DNA of 64,000 nucleotides, taken from assembly GCA_041649635.1 (NCBI GenBank), contig JBAZMV010000004.1, forward strand, positions 62,001-126,000, in the 5' to 3' direction. The number at the start of each line of letters is the position of its first letter. The first letter of the stretch is position 1. Source of the stretch: Dehalococcoidia bacterium. GTDB taxonomy: Bacteria; Chloroflexota; Dehalococcoidia; E44-bin15. The notes beneath the pieces are model-generated. The model did no database searches. It saw nothing but the letters and a program-made list of their open reading frames with translations, and was not told the origin of the DNA. This document shows, piece after piece, positions 16,585 to 25,596 of this stretch. A program made the translations under genes and the position numbers.

Positions 16585-18919
16585 TATCGTCAGTTTCCTC
16601 TACAATCTGTATTCGGTGGCTGTACGTCTTATAAACCTTATAGCTGTCGCCGCTTTGCTCATATTCAACCCAGTATGTTACGTGGCCGATTTTGAGGTGG
16701 GCTAGACTGTGCCCGGCCCCTTTGTCAATGAACTTAACGCCGTTCGTCTCAGCGTGATGTATGACCTGTTTGATCTCGTTAAGGAGGATATACCGGTCAT
16801 CCATCTTCTTTTCAACGTCATCGCCGAGTATCAGCTTGATTTTCTCATGTTCCTGTCTCTGACTTTCCATCTTTTCGCCCCAGAATGTTTCCATCATCGT
16901 AGCCTTAAGCTGTCTCCTGTTTTCAAGCCTTCCGGATCGGGTAGGCGGTGTCTTGATGGCGCCATCCGCGCTCCCCTCTCCAAATATCATGTCCAGAAGA
17001 TGCCAGGTCGGCTTTCCATTACCGGCAAAGTCGTCACGGCAGTTCGGGCAATAGGTCACGTAATCTTTAGCGCTAGCGCTCACTCGCTCATCCCTTATCT
17101 CCTGAGCGAGCTTCGGATTCACCGTCGAGATCAGCCCGCCGTAGCTGCAGCACTGCGCATACCTTCCGTTCATCTTTAGCTCTTCTATGGCGTACCCCAT
17201 GTTGGCGAGCAGATTCCTGACGCTCTTCTGCACATCCGGCACATAGCGGCTGGAACAGGGATCATATAAGGCCATCTCGACGCCATTCCCTTTGCGATAC
17301 CCATCAGGAAGGCCCTGCTCGTTGATGATATCCCATAAGGACTTCACCGGGACATCGTCAAGATATTTAGTGAACATCTTGTGGCAAGTCGGACACGCGA
17401 GTATGACTTCAGGTTTGCCGTGACCTTCCCAATTCTCCCTGAACGTCCGGATATTCTTTTCCAGGATGTCGGTTCGTCCGGACCAATCCGCCGGCGCGCC
17501 GCAGCATCCCAGGTACAGCCCGACGCCATCCTTTACTCTTTCCGTGAGGTAGCGATAGGTATTCATCACATAGCTTGGGTCTGATGCGCCCAGCTGGCAG
17601 CCGGGGAAGAACCAGTACTTGCTTTTAGAGACGCCGGGTTGGCTTCTGACCAGAAAAAAGTCATCGCCGGCGGAAAACTCCATATCCCGCAGCCAGAAAT
17701 CATGAAAAGCGGCAGGCATCCTGCCGTCGGCAACGACTAACTTCCTGAGTTCGGTACATACGAGTCCCATATCTAATTCGGTAGGACAAACCTCCTTGCA
17801 TAGGCCGCATAGACTGCAGGCGTTCAGCTGGTGCTTCCTTCCATGTGCCAGGCGGCCGCCTCCGGCCCCATATGAAACCATAGGCATGGAATACCATTTG
17901 ACGAATTCATCGATATATACTTTGGGATAGCTCCCGTAATTATTAAGATAGAGGCACTGTCTGTCACATTCCATGCACTCGCACAGCAGGCATCTGGAAG
18001 CCTCTTCATGCGCTTCCTCCTTGGTGTACCCCGATATCAGGTCGGAAGGAACAATGGCCTGTTTCTTCTTTTCCCCGGATGTGTTGGTATAGAGACAGGT
18101 ATCTGTAGAGAGTTCGTTTTCCCTGTTGTGATACAGCGATGTATTTTTAAGATAACGTTCAATAGACCTGGAGGCCTGCAAACCCTGCAAAACCGCAACG
18201 ATAGAGGAATATTTTTTATCGCTTGCAGCGGGGATGATGAATACACCTTTTTGCAGGGTTTCAAAAGTCACTTTGTACTCGGGGCGAGCTTCGTCTTTCG
18301 GGCGCAAACCTGCGAATTCGGCTGACTCGCTGCCCGCTGCTATGAAGATAGCAGCGAAGTCGAGATTATCCAGGCTTTTTATCTCGGTATTCGGGATTAC
18401 CTCCACCTCTTCGTCATCAAGCCTGCGAATTTCCTCGTCCAGAATCTGCTTAGGCAGTATCGATGGATCAATATCCCTGAGCCTTCCACCAAGCTTTGAG
18501 GATTTCTCATACAGAGTCACCGGATATCCCCTGCGCGCGAGGTCGAGTGCGCAGCTCATTCCGCTCAAACCGCCGCCGATTACGCAAACCCTGTGTCTCT
18601 TCTTTACAGCCGCGTAACCACCCGCATCCTTCGATTCAGAATAGTCGACGACGGCTTTTTCCAGCAGCCGGATTGATAGAGGATCATCCAATTTTTTTCG
18701 GATGCAGCTTCCCTTGCATGGCTCATCGCACACTCTGGAGATAATGCCGGGGAACAGCACCTTCCTGGCATACATTCTGTAGGCTTTGTCGTAATCACCT
18801 TCGCGGATGTTCTGCATAAGAAAACGGACGTCAACATGAACCGGGCAAGCCGCTTGACAAAAAGGTGGCTCTTCCTGAATACACTTATCTTTGTATTTAG
18901 CTATCTCATCGATGTCCAT
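16571..18919 (-). CDS. Pyridine nucleotide-disulfide oxidoreductase fused to dicluster and CCG domains
   Basis: A 782-residue flavoprotein. The N-terminus has a GltD-like cysteine set (FCQAACPVHVDV near 20, CDEPCKGSC near 59) and an FAD dinucleotide fold VCVIGGGLSGMSCALDLARRGYPV near 110. The middle has CLLCECMECDRQC and a ferredoxin-like CSLCGLCKEVCPTELDMG near 361. The C-terminal third is an HdrD-like cysteine-rich part (FFPGCQLGASDP, LGCCGAPADWS, LYDPCSSRY, CCSYGG). It probably moves electrons between NAD(P)H or a ferredoxin/thiol and the molybdenum hydroxylase. It follows that gene by about 120 bases with a hairpin between. The final 100 residues are a small unrecognised domain. Confidence 0.85.
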   Translation of the reverse strand: MDIDEIAKYKDKCIQEEPPFCQAACPVHVDVRFLMQNIREGDYDKAYRMYARKVLFPGIISRVCDEPCKGSCIRKKLDDPLSIRLLEKAVVDYSESKDAGGYAAVKKRHRVCVIGGGLSGMSCALDLARRGYPVTLYEKSSKLGGRLRDIDPSILPKQILDEEIRRLDDEEVEVIPNTEIKSLDNLDFAAIFIAAGSESAEFAGLRPKDEARPEYKVTFETLQKGVFIIPAASDKKYSSIVAVLQGLQASRSIERYLKNTSLYHNRENELSTDTCLYTNTSGEKKKQAIVPSDLISGYTKEEAHEEASRCLLCECMECDRQCLYLNNYGSYPKVYIDEFVKWYSMPMVSYGAGGGRLAHGRKHQLNACSLCGLCKEVCPTELDMGLVCTELRKLVVADGRMPAAFHDFWLRDMEFSAGDDFFLVRSQPGVSKSKYWFFPGCQLGASDPSYVMNTYRYLTERVKDGVGLYLGCCGAPADWSGRTDILEKNIRTFRENWEGHGKPEVILACPTCHKMFTKYLDDVPVKSLWDIINEQGLPDGYRKGNGVEMALYDPCSSRYVPDVQKSVRNLLANMGYAIEELKMNGRYAQCCSYGGLISTVNPKLAQEIRDERVSASAKDYVTYCPNCRDDFAGNGKPTWHLLDMIFGEGSADGAIKTPPTRSGRLENRRQLKATMMETFWGEKMESQRQEHEKIKLILGDDVEKKMDDRYILLNEIKQVIHHAETNGVKFIDKGAGHSLAHLKIGHVTYWVEYEQSGDSYKVYKTYSHRIQIVEETDDNETK

Positions 18920-18954
18920 ATGACAAGTCCCCGATAATTACACTGGGAAACACC

Positions 18955-18992
18955 AACAATCAGACTGCAAGCGAACTCACAGTCTGATTGTT
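18955..18992 (-). other. Hairpin between the hydroxylase gene and the flavoprotein gene
   Basis: A 13-bp perfect inverted repeat (AACAATCAGACTG and CAGTCTGATTGTT, 12-base loop). Downstream on the minus strand only a short T-rich stretch follows, so it could be a partial terminator that lowers expression of the accessory genes relative to the hydroxylase, or an mRNA end-stabilising structure. Confidence 0.6.
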
Positions 18993-19038
18993 ATAATAAC
19001 GCGTAACTTTGATACGATAAGCTTCAGTGTAAGGAGTT

Positions 19039-21912
19039 CTATTCCTCTTTCCTGATTCCGCCCTCAACGCTGATGTCAAAGCCGGTCCCCTGCTTCGGGC
19101 GATCCGCCATATACTGCATCCTGTCCTTGAACTCCATTCCCAGCCAGTACTTCTTAGGTTTGCTCTCCTTGCCGGCCTCTTTATCCTGAAGAACCTTCAG
19201 TACCTTCGCAGGCTTAGCCGGAAGCTCTCTGATCCTGACTCCCGTTGCATTGTAAATGGCGTTAATAACTGAAGGGAATCCCGTTATGAAGCACTCCGCG
19301 CAGCCGCTGGAACCGAACGGGCCTTTCGGCCTCGGCGTCTCGATGAAGTTGAGCTCTATATCATCGGGGACGTCCTCAATGAAGGGGATGCCGAGTTTTA
19401 CTATGTTGACGTCCTTGGCCGGATCGTCGAATCCTTCGGAAAGTGCGTGGCCGATGCCCTGCGCGATACCGCCGTAAGCCTGGCCCTCGACGGCCAGCCT
19501 GTTGCCGATGACGCCGACATCGAAACATCCTGTTACTTTGAGCACCTTCGTTTTGCCGGTTTTAACGTCCACTTCAACCTCTGACAGGTATACAGCATAG
19601 TTATACTCGGGATTGGGATCTCCCAGGCCGTTGTTCGGGTCTATGTCTACCGTTGTGCCGAGCGTAGGATAATTGCCGCGATATTTGGTTGGGATCCCTT
19701 CCTTCTTCATCTCGTCGTAGGTGCGGTAGGTCCCATCCGGCTTGCGCATGGCGTCCATCAGCTGTTTGGCCGCGTTGATGATGGCATTTCCTGCCATATA
19801 GTGCTGGGTGCTTCCGGCAGATGCTCCCGTGTTGGGGCACATTTTTGTATCGCTCATGACCAGTCTGATCTGGTCCGGCTTTATGCCAAGAGGCCTCAGC
19901 GCCTCATGCGTCAGCGCAACCGATCCGATGTCGCCGCCCTGGCCTTGATCCTCCCAGGCGTTATAGTTGGTGATGGTGCCGTCCGGATTCAGTTCCAGGT
20001 CCACATCGGACTGGTCGCCCATACCTCTGCCTACGCTGTATCCGCCGCAGTTGATGCCCACTCCGCGTTTCTTCTCGGCGGTGGATTCTTTCTTGGCCCT
20101 CTTGAGCGCTTCCTCATACTTGGGGCGCATCATATCCATCAGTTTGACCATCGGATATACCGACAGCTTATTACCGGTGATACCCAGGTCTCCCTCTCTG
20201 AAGACGTTCTTGTAACGGAATTCAAAGGGGTCTATTCCCGACTTTTCCGCAAGCTCCTCGACCAGTTGCTCGTGCGCGGCATATGCCTGCATGGCGCCGA
20301 ATGCCCTGAAGGCTGTAGTAAACGCATGGTTGGAGCAGGTGCACATCGTTACTCCCTGTATGTTGGGAATCGAATACGGCCAGCCCATGAAACGTATGCC
20401 TTTTTCTATCAGAAGGCCGGCGACGTCGGCATAAGCGCCGTGGTCATAAAGCAGTTCATACTCCATGGCTGTTATCTTGCCGTCTTTATCGCACCCCATC
20501 TTAATATTGGTGAAGCCCGGGGCGCGTTTCCCCGTGCATACGGTGTGTTCGGCATAATCGAGATCTAGACAGACGGGGTAGCCGTCAACCGCCATTGTTG
20601 CGACGGTTATCCAGGCAATTGTATTCCCCGAGAGCGAGTAGCCGAAGGTGGCGCCTACGGGGTTGTTTAGGATTCTCATCGGGCCCAGGGGCAGACCCAC
20701 GCCGCCCATACAGCAAGCCGCAGCGGCATGGACCAGCAGGCTCTTGCACTGAACGGTATAAACACCATCTTCATCTTTGTATGCAAGCAGCGTCTCCGGC
20801 TCCAGAACGGCATGAGGCTGGCGCGGGCTGTAGTAGCTGCCTTCAGCAACGAACGCGGCCGTCTTCATTGCATCTTCGGTCTTTCCTTTGATGATGGGCT
20901 GCATCACGTAGAGGTTGGGGAAACCTTCAAATATCTGCTTGGCATCCTCGGCAACCGCTTCCAGACCGGTCATGTATGCCGGCAGTTCCTCAAGGTCCAC
21001 CTTGACCTTCTCGGCAGCGGCGCGGGCGTGCTTTCTGCTGTCGGCCAGGACGATGGCATAGACATCGCCGTACTGGTATACCCTGTCCTCCACCAGTATC
21101 GGACGCTCGAACATATTGCCTTCATAGCGGGCGGACATTATATTCAAGTTGAACATCTTGTTGTCGCCCTGGACGTCTTTGCGGGTGACAACCTTGACCA
21201 CGCCCGGCATCTTCTCTGCCTCTGAAACGTCGATGTTATTAACCTTCGCGCTCGATACCTTCGCTATGGCTAATGCCGCGTGATAGGCGGTGCCCGGCGG
21301 CATCTTGTCATTAACATCCGATCCGTAATCGCAGGTGCCGGTGACCTTGGCCAGCGCCGTAGGCCTTGGATAAGCGGTACCATAGATACGGCCGTCGGCA
21401 GGTATCTTAAACTCAAGGTCTTTCATGGTCATTTCGCCGCGCAGCACCTTTGCGGCTGCCATGACCGCATCTACCAGGGGTTTGTAGCCGGTGCATCTGC
21501 ATGCATTGCGGTTCTTCTGGAACCAGGCCCTGACCTCCTGCCTAGTCGGATTGGGGTTTGTGTAGAGCAGGGCCTTGGCGGAGACGATAAATCCGGGAGA
21601 ACAGAAACCGCACTGCGCGCCGCCATAGACCATCCAGGCCAGCTGCAGAGGATGCAGATTGGTTGGCGTCCCAATTCCTTCAATGGTCACGATATCTGAA
21701 AATTCCTCAACCTTATCCATTTTCTTGGTGCAGGATTTTACAACTTTTCCATCAACGAGCACCGAGCAGGTGCCGCACTGGCCCACTCCGCAACCTATTT
21801 TCGTGCCCGTCAGTCCAAGGCCGCGCAGCATATCGGCCAGCGAATCGCCGGGTTCACATACTATCTGGCGTTCCGCTCCGTTGATCCTGAGTATCATTTT
21901 TCTTAGTGCCAT
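19039..21912 (-). CDS. Molybdopterin-dependent aldehyde oxidoreductase, xanthine oxidase family
   Basis: A 957-residue single-chain enzyme with no FAD domain, the layout of Desulfovibrio gigas aldehyde oxidoreductase. Residues 1-80 hold the plant-type [2Fe-2S] (IGCGVGQCGTCSVLV), 80-160 the second cluster (GGAQCGFCSPGF, NACRCTGYKP), and the remainder the molybdenum-binding domains. The motif FGSSGCAECF places the catalytic Glu at residue 873, matching Glu869 of the D. gigas enzyme. No export signal is seen. AAGGAGG precedes the ATG. It heads the minus-strand cluster and lies behind a Moco-type riboswitch with terminator. The substrate is unknown; the cluster's CoA ligase suggests an acid product. 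Confidence 0.9.
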   Translation of the reverse strand: MALRKMILRINGAERQIVCEPGDSLADMLRGLGLTGTKIGCGVGQCGTCSVLVDGKVVKSCTKKMDKVEEFSDIVTIEGIGTPTNLHPLQLAWMVYGGAQCGFCSPGFIVSAKALLYTNPNPTRQEVRAWFQKNRNACRCTGYKPLVDAVMAAAKVLRGEMTMKDLEFKIPADGRIYGTAYPRPTALAKVTGTCDYGSDVNDKMPPGTAYHAALAIAKVSSAKVNNIDVSEAEKMPGVVKVVTRKDVQGDNKMFNLNIMSARYEGNMFERPILVEDRVYQYGDVYAIVLADSRKHARAAAEKVKVDLEELPAYMTGLEAVAEDAKQIFEGFPNLYVMQPIIKGKTEDAMKTAAFVAEGSYYSPRQPHAVLEPETLLAYKDEDGVYTVQCKSLLVHAAAACCMGGVGLPLGPMRILNNPVGATFGYSLSGNTIAWITVATMAVDGYPVCLDLDYAEHTVCTGKRAPGFTNIKMGCDKDGKITAMEYELLYDHGAYADVAGLLIEKGIRFMGWPYSIPNIQGVTMCTCSNHAFTTAFRAFGAMQAYAAHEQLVEELAEKSGIDPFEFRYKNVFREGDLGITGNKLSVYPMVKLMDMMRPKYEEALKRAKKESTAEKKRGVGINCGGYSVGRGMGDQSDVDLELNPDGTITNYNAWEDQGQGGDIGSVALTHEALRPLGIKPDQIRLVMSDTKMCPNTGASAGSTQHYMAGNAIINAAKQLMDAMRKPDGTYRTYDEMKKEGIPTKYRGNYPTLGTTVDIDPNNGLGDPNPEYNYAVYLSEVEVDVKTGKTKVLKVTGCFDVGVIGNRLAVEGQAYGGIAQGIGHALSEGFDDPAKDVNIVKLGIPFIEDVPDDIELNFIETPRPKGPFGSSGCAECFITGFPSVINAIYNATGVRIRELPAKPAKVLKVLQDKEAGKESKPKKYWLGMEFKDRMQYMADRPKQGTGFDISVEGGIRKEE

Positions 21913-21946
21913 GCTTTATCCTCCTTACAGATACTTACTTAGTTAA

Positions 21947-21976
21947 ATAAAAAGCGCCTCCATGGAAGGAGGCGCT
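21947..21976 (-). terminator. Expression-platform terminator of riboswitch 3
   Basis: On the minus strand AGCGCCTCC, six-base loop, GGAGGCGCT, then TTTTTATTTA. It lies 35 bases before the aldehyde oxidoreductase start codon and after the Moco-like aptamer. Confidence 0.85.
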
Positions 21977-21989
21977 TAAACGCACACAA

Positions 21990-22100
21990 AGCTATTGCAG
22001 CTCTCCTTTCCACAATGGGGGGTGCAGGCGTTTCCATCTGCGCCGTATGGTTGCTCGCCATGCCTTCTTATATGGTTTAGGCGCGGCAACTCGGATAGCT
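21990..22100 (-). ncRNA. Moco riboswitch-like aptamer 3, hydroxylase leader
   Basis: Read on the minus strand: AGCTATCCGAGTTG, GCGCCTAAACC, GCAGATGGAAACG, CACCCCCCATTGTGGAAAGG, closing with ATAGCT, which can pair with the opening AGCTAT. Sequence is almost identical to aptamer 4. The gene it controls is a molybdenum enzyme, in line with the known role of this motif. Confidence 0.85.
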
Positions 22101-22118
22101 TTTTAACAACTGTAATGA

Positions 22119-22147
22119 ATTCTAGACTACTTCGTGAGTGCTGTCAA
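22119..22147 (-). promoter_or_regulatory. Promoter of riboswitch 3 (TTGACA-17-TAGAAT)
   Basis: On the minus strand TTGACA (22142-22147) and TAGAAT (22119-22124) are 17 bases apart, with the aptamer beginning about 19 bases downstream. Confidence 0.8.
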
Positions 22148-22282
22148 CCAGCGTTGACTCAAATTACGCCCATGTGTTACATTGCAGTTCAGTGTTAAGA
22201 TCGAAACTAGGGGACAACATGTCGGATATATCTGGAAACAATCTTTTATAGGAAGAATCCTTCGTTTTATTGCAAAAAACCT

Positions 22283-22978
22283 ATGCATTTCGATGAATTG
22301 AAAATACTAAAAGTCATTGGTGGCAAAATAATATCACGATCGGATGCTGTTATTCGCGAATCTGAGGTTATTATAAAAATCGATGGCAGGATGCACCGGC
22401 AGTTGAGTTGTTTGATTGAGAATCTCGAAGAACTTACGCTGGGACATCTGTTTGCCGAAGGCATAGCCTCTCCGTCCGATATCGATATCACTGTTGATGG
22501 CAATACCATATCGGTATACCGTAAACGGTGTTCCAGGGCGCAGAAGCCGGCCATTATCGAATCTAGATTACAGGTTACCGATGACCAGATTCTGAGATGG
22601 ATCAAAGAACTAGACCGGAACTGCCCACTGCATACAAGAACGGGGTGTACTCATATAGTTGGCATAGTTTACAACGATAGCATCTTTTTCGTCGAGGATA
22701 TTAGCAGACACTGTGCTATAGATAAGGCCATTGGCGCGGCTGTTAGGAAAGGGATTGATCTTTCGGGTTGCGTGATCGTGACTTCCTGCCGCCAGACAAT
22801 ATCGACAATGAGAAAGGCGATAGCGGCAGGCATTCCGATAGTGGCCAGTCTCGCCGCGCCGACAACGCTGTCTGTTAATGAGGCTTTAAAATATGGTGTG
22901 ACGTTAATCGGGTTCGCGCGCGGCAACGAATTCAACATATACTCTCATCCGGAACGAGTCGTTCCCTGTCGTCGTTGA
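22283..22978 (+). CDS. Divergent FdhD-like sulfur carrier protein
   Basis: FdhD carries sulfur from cysteine desulfurase to the bis-MGD cofactor of formate dehydrogenase. The 231-residue product keeps the C-terminal signature: TGCTHIVGIV near 120, FVEDISRHCAIDKAIG near 134, IVTSCRQTISTMRKA near 162 (usual SGRAS changed to SCRQT), AGIPIVASLAAPTTL near 179 and IGFARGNEFNIYS near 209. It is shorter than typical FdhD, and the usual CxxC pair in the middle is reduced to one cysteine (KRCSRA near 83). It lies alone between the hydroxylase promoter and a convergent bis-MGD oxidoreductase gene. Function could be retained with altered chemistry, or specialised for another enzyme. Confidence 0.8.
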   Translation: MHFDELKILKVIGGKIISRSDAVIRESEVIIKIDGRMHRQLSCLIENLEELTLGHLFAEGIASPSDIDITVDGNTISVYRKRCSRAQKPAIIESRLQVTDDQILRWIKELDRNCPLHTRTGCTHIVGIVYNDSIFFVEDISRHCAIDKAIGAAVRKGIDLSGCVIVTSCRQTISTMRKAIAAGIPIVASLAAPTTLSVNEALKYGVTLIGFARGNEFNIYSHPERVVPCRR

Positions 22979-23148
22979 GACTATGTAAATCAGAGGTTTT
23001 AACTTGCCAGGAAAACGTCTCATCACTCCGGTGTGCTGATAGTTGGAAACGTACAACCAATCCCCTTAATCATAGCTTGAGGTGTAAAGTTCATGAGTTC
23101 GCTAACGGATTTCTTGAAGGAAGCCTCTATAAAGTAAAAGCCTGATCC

Positions 23149-25335
23149 CTAAGCCTTATACACCCTGCACCTCTGCCCGCGCAGGATGAAGTTGCCGCTC
23201 ACCGGGTCGCAGTAATCCGGATCGTCATCCGAGATGGCGTTTACATTCGAACGCCATATACTGTCGACCGACTCATCCTCGGGATACCACCAGCCATGTT
23301 CCGCCTGAACAACGTCCGGCTCTATGCCCTCGAAGAGTTTGCACTTGAAGGTAGCCCGGCCTATGGCCGTCTCGATCCACAGCCAGTCGCCGTCCGCGAT
23401 GCCCATCTCCGCGCCCTTCCGCGGATTAAGCTGAGCCCTCGGCTCCGGCTCCTTCTTGCGGATTGCATCTATCTGGCGGCCCTGGGAATTGTAGTAGCGG
23501 CGGTTGCGCGTTCCCGCTATCAGCTTCATGGGATACTCCATCGCCGCCTTCTCCGCATCCATCGCCCCGACCTGCGGCTCCTTCCAGTAAGGAAGCGGGT
23601 CTTGGCCCATCCTCTCCAGTAACGTGCAGTACAGCTCGAACTTGCCGGTGGGCGTGCCGAAGCCTTTCGTCAGATATTTGCGCTCGCGCGGAGCCGGGTT
23701 GTCGTAACCCTTGCCCTCCATGAACCGGCCAAAGGTAACGCCCATGGGCTCCAGGCGATAGTCGTAGAACTCCTCGATCGTTGTCCAGGGCCAGTACTTC
23801 TCCTGCCCTAACCTCATACCGAGTTCGCGCCACATATAGTAGTCGGTCCTGCGCTCGAACAGCGGCTGCACTGCGGCCTCGCTGCCCTGCAGGGCCAGCG
23901 CATAGTTGCCGCCCTGCAAGCTGGCCTTTTCGAGCCAGCAGGCGGCCGGCAGCACGTAGTCGGCGAACCGGCACGTCGGCGACATGAACGTCTCCATGAC
24001 GACATGCAGATCGAGGGCCATCATCCCTTTGGCGATCAGTCTGCCGTTGGGCATACTGAGCAGCGGGTTCTTGGCCAGGGTGATCAGAGCCTTTATCGGA
24101 TACGGCTTCCCGCTGACCATGGCGCGGTACACCATCGGAGCGTGCGCCAGGCCGGTGACCCACGGCGTGGAGAGAGGCCGCTCCCGCACTCTGTTGATAT
24201 TCTCCTCCATGGCCTCGAAGGTCGTCCACGAATACAGCTTGAAGCGCTCGCCCCCCATAAGCTTGGCCCTCTGCTGCGGCGAGAGCCGTATCTCTCGCTC
24301 CATATCGGCGTCGACGCGATACTTGGGATGAGGCTCCATCATACTGTCGCCACCCGCCACATCGATGTTGCCGGTTATCGCCGCCAGGATATACCTCGCC
24401 TGCAGGGCCGGGGTGCAGTTGGCCTGCTCCTCGAGTCCGGTGGTATGGAATATCTGGCTCGGCTTCACGGTGGCGTACATGCGGGCCGCCTCTCGTATCT
24501 TATCGGCGGGAACGCCAGTTATCGACTGCGCCCATTCGGGAGTGCAATCCTTCACCCGCTCGGCCACATTATCGAAGCCGTAGCACCACTCCTGCACGAA
24601 TTCCTTATCGTACAATCCCTCCGCGATGATGTAATGTATCATGGCCATGAGCAGCGCGCCGTCCGTTCCCGGCCTGAGCTGCAGCCAGATATTGGCCTCC
24701 TCGGCCACGCCGGTGCGCCTGGGATCGATCACGATGAGCTTGAGCCAGACCTTGGTGGCCTCTTTGATCACGTGCCCCAGCATGGGGCCGGCCTGCGTCG
24801 GGTTGGCGCCGATGAGCATGAGGCACTTGGTCTCCGGGCGCAACGTCGGCATATATATCATCCATCCGGACATGAGATGGCTCAGCACCATGCCTATGCC
24901 GCAGCTATGCGGTCCGAGGAAGTTGGGGCTGCCGAACAGGTACTGAAATCGGGTACGGTACTCCTCCCCCGTATTCTGCTCGCCGGACGAGGTTATGGCC
25001 AGCGCCTCGGCCCCGTACTCCGAGCGGATCTTATCCAGCTTGGCGGCGATCTCGTCCAGAGCCTGCTCCCAGCTTATCCGCTCCCACTTCCCCTCGCCGC
25101 GCTCTCCGGCGCGCTTCAGCGGATAGTTGAGCCGGTCGGGGTGATAGAGATAGTCGGCGGCGGCGTTGGAGCGGGGACAACCTGCGATGACCGTATCCCG
25201 CATCTTGGCGAACAGGGAATCCTTTTTCACATCGCCGCGGTAGTAGCCTATGACCCTCCCATCCTCCACCTCAACCTTATACCGGCAGTGGCTGGCGCAG
25301 AAGCCGCAGACGACCTTCTTTATCTCCGTAACCAT
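23149..25335 (-). CDS. Molybdopterin (bis-MGD) oxidoreductase, DMSO reductase family, Cys-ligated
   Basis: A 728-residue cytoplasmic protein (no Tat or Sec signal). The N-terminus has a 4Fe-4S site CGFCASHC with a distant cysteine in IAGCPRS; RISWEQALDEIAAKL near 83, LIVIDPRRTGVAEEANIWL near 195 and a C-terminal molydopterin dinucleotide-binding domain (RRYYNSQGRQ to GDWLWIETAIG) follow. GPHSCGIG near 143 puts Cys at the metal-ligand position, so it is not a selenoprotein. Overall it resembles acetylene hydratase and related enzymes more than formate dehydrogenase. No iron-sulfur or membrane partner is adjacent and no riboswitch is seen upstream. The reaction cannot be named. Confidence 0.85.
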   Translation of the reverse strand: MVTEIKKVVCGFCASHCRYKVEVEDGRVIGYYRGDVKKDSLFAKMRDTVIAGCPRSNAAADYLYHPDRLNYPLKRAGERGEGKWERISWEQALDEIAAKLDKIRSEYGAEALAITSSGEQNTGEEYRTRFQYLFGSPNFLGPHSCGIGMVLSHLMSGWMIYMPTLRPETKCLMLIGANPTQAGPMLGHVIKEATKVWLKLIVIDPRRTGVAEEANIWLQLRPGTDGALLMAMIHYIIAEGLYDKEFVQEWCYGFDNVAERVKDCTPEWAQSITGVPADKIREAARMYATVKPSQIFHTTGLEEQANCTPALQARYILAAITGNIDVAGGDSMMEPHPKYRVDADMEREIRLSPQQRAKLMGGERFKLYSWTTFEAMEENINRVRERPLSTPWVTGLAHAPMVYRAMVSGKPYPIKALITLAKNPLLSMPNGRLIAKGMMALDLHVVMETFMSPTCRFADYVLPAACWLEKASLQGGNYALALQGSEAAVQPLFERRTDYYMWRELGMRLGQEKYWPWTTIEEFYDYRLEPMGVTFGRFMEGKGYDNPAPRERKYLTKGFGTPTGKFELYCTLLERMGQDPLPYWKEPQVGAMDAEKAAMEYPMKLIAGTRNRRYYNSQGRQIDAIRKKEPEPRAQLNPRKGAEMGIADGDWLWIETAIGRATFKCKLFEGIEPDVVQAEHGWWYPEDESVDSIWRSNVNAISDDDPDYCDPVSGNFILRGQRCRVYKA

Positions 25336-25596
25336 CTCACACCTCCGATTCGTCCGAACACCCTGAACGACCTATATTCACATTACTACCGTTGTAAAAA
25401 CACGAGCCATCCATGTAATCGACGTCTTCAGCAACTATAGACTAACATAAAGTAGTTATGGAAAACAGTAGAATCACTGGTAGCACAATGACAATTTTCG
25501 TGAAATCAGACAGATAAGAGCAGCCTTTTGGGAATTGACATGAGCTTGATGAACAGATATATGGTCGACTAGCCGATCATTAAGTCTAGCGGGCGC

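Noticed and set aside
24004..25440. A 478-codon plus-strand frame opposite the bis-MGD oxidoreductase
   Set aside because: Same reasoning: antisense to a clear gene, no recognisable domain, no upstream signals.
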